NCBI GenBank assembly: GCA_025454175.1 | Contig: JALOOX010000025.1 | Span: 1-44,175, forward strand | DNA length: 44,175 bases | Origin: Syntrophobacteraceae bacterium | GTDB lineage: Bacteria; Desulfobacterota; Syntrophobacteria; Syntrophobacterales; Syntrophobacteraceae | Direction: 5' to 3' | Shown here: positions 42,456 to 44,175 of the stretch, in pieces | Layout of the letters: every line of letters starts with the position of its first letter | Numbering within the stretch: the first letter of the stretch is position 1 | Program-made: the position numbers and the translations under genes | Notes under the pieces: generated by a model | What the model was told of the DNA's origin: nothing | What the model saw: the letters and a program-made list of their open reading frames with translations, nothing else | The model's database searches: none

Positions 42456-42544
42456 CTCAATACTGTTGAGTTGAGCACTCGATGCGGGCGGGCATGAAGC
42501 CCGCCCGAAGGCTTGGCGGAAACCGTTAAGTCAACAGCATTGAG
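42456..42544. mobile_element. 89-bp MITE-like element with terminal inverted repeats
   Basis: 17-bp ends CTCAATACTGTTGAGTT (42456-42472) and AAGTCAACAGCATTGAG (42528-42544) are inverted repeats matching at 15 of 17 positions. Inside is a perfect GC-rich hairpin (CGGGCGGGC 42485-42493, loop ATGAA, GCCCGCCCG 42499-42507). There is no coding capacity. A different family from the 153-bp repeat. Confidence 0.65.
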
Positions 42545-42786
42545 ATGCAGCGGGACAGCCCTGGAAAACATATCTGCTTTGGCAACGTCACAAGCTCTCA
42601 CATTCATCACCTCTTTCCGACACCAGTCGAGCCTCCAAAGCTGCACGTGAATCGCTGGAGCAAGGCCGTCAGACGGACCACGCACGGCCGGCCGATGATT
42701 ATGTTGTAGCTTGACGGATTGCCATCCAGCCACGTGAGTGGCATTTGCCGTTGAAATGAAGATGGTTGGCGGAAAGGCGGTGCTCG

Positions 42787-43071
42787 ATGATGAATGAGAC
42801 GACAAATCCCATGACGCTGCGGGAGCTCTGCGAGCTGGCAGGGTCAAGAAACATAAGGGTCATTGAGGCTGAGGGTCTCGGCGAGAAGAGCGGTCTTCGC
42901 TATCAGAAAAACGGGGTCGAGTGGATCGTTCTCAATTCGTACATGTCGGAAAATGAGAAGATCAGGGCCATGGGCTTTCTGATGGAAGAAAATCCCCAAT
43001 TCGTTGAGCTTGATACTGCCAGGATAGCAAGGCAGCTCGGCTTGATTTCACTTCAGTGTCCGAAGGGTTAG
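42787..43071 (+). CDS. Small protein, possibly a degenerate ImmA/IrrE-like fold
   Basis: 94 residues starting at one of two adjacent ATGs after GGAAAGG. MTLRELCELAGSRNIRVIEA is followed by SGLRYQKNGVEWIVLNSYMSENEKIRAMGFLMEE. The order of a short strand, an NSxxSExEK loop and a helix recalls ImmA/IrrE-type proteins, but the HExxH zinc motif that should follow is absent (MGFLMEENPQF). So peptidase activity is not expected, and the resemblance is weak. The protein is soluble. No neighbour explains it. Confidence 0.6.
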   Translation: MMNETTNPMTLRELCELAGSRNIRVIEAEGLGEKSGLRYQKNGVEWIVLNSYMSENEKIRAMGFLMEENPQFVELDTARIARQLGLISLQCPKG

Positions 43072-43302
43072 TCGACTGAATGCTCTGATATTGTACATGG
43101 ATTCAGAAGTCAGGAAGGGAAGGAGCGGAAGGCGAGGAGATGTGACGGAATGAAGAGAGATCGAAACGTCATGGTTTGAACAGGCGATGATGAGGATGGC
43201 GGGTCGAATCCAGGACATGCGTGAAAACAACAACAAGAAATCCATGGCCGTGGGATGGATTCATAAAGGATACTGTTGATTCCACGGGGATAGGAGTTGA
43301 TC

Positions 43303-43443
43303 ATGGATCTCCAGGAGAAAGAAAGCTGCAGCTACGACGATTCTGTATATCCCGAAGGTTCGGAAGTGTGCTGCGAAGGATATTGCCAGGTCTGCAGGGA
43401 CGGGCGCTGGGTGGACACCATGGTTAAAAAGGAGAGCTACTAG
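43303..43443 (+). CDS. 46-residue cysteine-rich small protein
   Basis: Short gene with TAGGAG 7 bases before the ATG. The product has six cysteines (one after the N-terminal ESCSYDD, two in EVCCEGYC, then C-x2-C in CQVCRDGRW) arranged as S-C-x-Y-x-D-x2-Y-x2-G-x2-V-C-C, resembling small disulfide or metal-binding proteins with a YxxG..V..G..C..DGxW pattern (DUF1496-like or VWC-like). No signal peptide is present, so metal binding or a cytoplasmic redox role is more likely than secretion. It is unassigned. Confidence 0.6.
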   Translation: MDLQEKESCSYDDSVYPEGSEVCCEGYCQVCRDGRWVDTMVKKESY

Positions 43444-43900
43444 CCTTACGGCTGCTGCAAGAACATTCCGGCAGCCAGGGTCCATGTACCATGCCGAGGA
43501 GAAGGAGCGACCGGAGGCGGCAGCGGATCGGGGAAATCGGCCAGGCTTCCATTCCGGTCAGGCCGACGCATCCATTCGGCGACGTTCAATGCGTCATGCT
43601 GTTCGGCGGTTTCCCCTTCCCTTGCAGGGCTTCCTCTTGCCTTCGACCTCCATCCATCAAATCACAGTAAAGATCCCCACCCAAAGGGTAAAGCTATGAA
43701 ATCCAGGCTCCATGGGGGGTTTGAGTCAGAGCCGGTTTCAACGCGGAGTGTGGATTCAAGATCGCGAGCCGGGTCGATCCGGCAGAAATCGAGAACTATC
43801 AGGCGAAAGCGAAAGAGGTGGGATATTGGCGCGAGCTTCCTGTTTTATCAGGCGAAAGCGAAAGAGGTGGGATATTGGCGCGAGCTTCCTGTTTTATTGA
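43444..43900. other. Region before tRNA-His with tandem duplication and possible gene relic
   Basis: 457 bases with no intact gene. A protein-like frame around 43750-43845 (ASRVDPAEIENYQAKAKEVG and GYWRELPVL) is followed by a 49-bp tandem duplication that shifts the frame, suggesting a relic. A weak hairpin (GGCTGC/GCAGCC) lies at 43450-43476. Confidence 0.45.
43797..43897. repeat. 49-bp tandem duplication
   Basis: Two perfect 49-bp copies (43797-43845 and 43846-43894) plus the first three bases of a third. The unit begins TATCAGGCGAAAGCGAAAGA. The length is not a multiple of three, so it shifts any reading frame through it. It ends 4 bases before the 3' end of tRNA-His. Confidence 0.9.
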
Positions 43901-43977
43901 TGGGGTGAGTGATGGGACTCGAACCCACAGCCTCTGGGGCCACAACCCAGTGCTCTAACCGTTGAGCTACACCCACC
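43901..43977 (-). tRNA. tRNA-His (anticodon GTG)
   Basis: Cloverleaf read on the minus strand: acceptor 5' strand GTGGGTG with the extra 5' G typical of tRNA-His, D arm TAGCTCAACGGTTAGAGCA, anticodon stem CTGGG/CCCAG with loop TTGTGGC (anticodon GTG), T arm GTGGG-TTCGAGT-CCCAT, and acceptor 3' strand CACTCAC followed by C and an encoded CCA (43903-43901). The acceptor has one G-T wobble. Confidence 0.96.
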
Positions 43978-44000
43978 ATGAGTGAAATCAAGAAGATATT

Positions 44001-44029
44001 CTGATAACAGACATCCGTTTCGGAATCAA
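44001..44029 (-). promoter_or_regulatory. Candidate promoter of tRNA-His
   Basis: On the minus strand TTGATT (4/6) at 44029-44024, a 17-base spacer and TATCAG (4/6) at 44006-44001, about 24 bases before the tRNA 5' end. A 12-bp direct repeat (44029-44040, 44041-44052) lies just upstream. Confidence 0.4.
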
Positions 44030-44052
44030 GCACATTTCACAGCACATTTCAC
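44029..44052. repeat. 12-bp tandem direct repeat upstream of tRNA-His
   Basis: AGCACATTTCAC occurs twice head to tail, next to the -35 box of the tRNA promoter candidate. Confidence 0.75.
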
Positions 44053-44175
44053 GCGCGCGCCCGGCACTTCCGGCGGTGCCGCGGACAGGATGCCGCGTTT
44101 TCAATCCAGCACGGTCAATCCCTCGAAGTGCAACGTCAGTAACCGGCGAAGAGCTGAACACAGAGGGTCCCGTAA

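Larger units (their letters stand above)
42241..42786. other. Intergenic region with promoter, palindrome and MITE-like element
   Basis: 546 bases without a gene between divergent genes. It contains the DUF378 promoter (42303-42330), a palindrome (42261-42275) and an 89-bp hairpin element (42456-42544). The rest shows nothing I can name. Confidence 0.55.

Noticed and set aside
43187..43279. 30-codon frame ending before the cysteine-rich gene
   Set aside because: No ribosome site, low-complexity product and no recognisable feature.
1..44175. CRISPR array, prophage or integrative element genes
   Set aside because: No spaced direct-repeat array, cas gene, integrase, transposase or phage structural gene was seen; repeats present are palindromic or tandem only.

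Overview
The window looks like a high-GC chromosome segment from an anaerobic member of the Desulfobacterota (former Deltaproteobacteria), plausibly a Syntrophobacter-like syntroph or sulfate reducer. This rests on gene content alone: an ADP-forming acyl-CoA synthetase beside class III CoA-transferases, a ferredoxin:thioredoxin reductase catalytic subunit paired with a glutaredoxin-like protein, a NuoE/NuoF/NuoG-N (HydC/HydB, HoxEFU-type) diaphorase set, a PCP-reductase-like ferredoxin remnant, and HDOD and AmmeMemo proteins. No rRNA, CRISPR array, transposase, integrase or phage gene was seen. One tRNA (His, GTG) lies at the right end.

Layout. 1-780: a carboxymuconolactone-decarboxylase (CMD) family gene with an unusual tail. 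808-6052 (minus): an acyl-CoA activation cluster of two unlike class III CoA-transferases followed by an NDP-forming acyl-CoA synthetase. 6617-10297 (plus): a PreP-like M16 protease and a phosphoglycolate-phosphatase-like HAD enzyme. 10489-11811 (minus): a SEC-C protein. 12147-17013 (plus): a membrane SpoIIE-type phosphatase, a Memo-AMMECR1 fusion, an unknown protein and a zinc-dependent phospholipase C-like protein. 16907-19770 (minus): an Mrp/NBP35 ATPase and transketolase, overlapping the previous gene tail to tail. 20060-22033 (plus): a second CMD protein, an FmdB-like zinc ribbon, a CDF metal exporter and a 31-residue membrane peptide. 22186-25121 (minus): DD-carboxypeptidase, FTR catalytic subunit, glutaredoxin and a TIGR02757 protein. 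25354-30091 (plus): a broken PCP-reductase-like gene, the diaphorase trio and an HDOD protein. 30152-31753 (minus): a radical SAM protein. 31913-37612 (plus): MoxR ATPase, CoxE-like VWA protein, TtcA-like protein and DNA polymerase I. 37890-44175: looser accessory DNA with small membrane proteins, a SulP transporter, a UspA protein, a SnoaL-like protein, small cysteine-rich and unknown genes, repeats and tRNA-His.

The most striking observations are the CoA-transferase pair in which only one member keeps the catalytic aspartate; two copies of a roughly 153-bp MITE-like element, each touching the stop codon of a gene; an in-frame UAG in the PCP-reductase-like ferredoxin gene just before the diaphorase operon; a diaphorase module with no catalytic hydrogenase or dehydrogenase beside it; a DNA polymerase I whose proofreading domain lacks its key acidic residues; a VWA protein with a degraded MIDAS motif next to its MoxR ATPase; and several small genes (31, 46 and 94 residues).

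All family calls come from reading motifs by eye. No database search was possible, so weaker assignments are marked by lower confidence.
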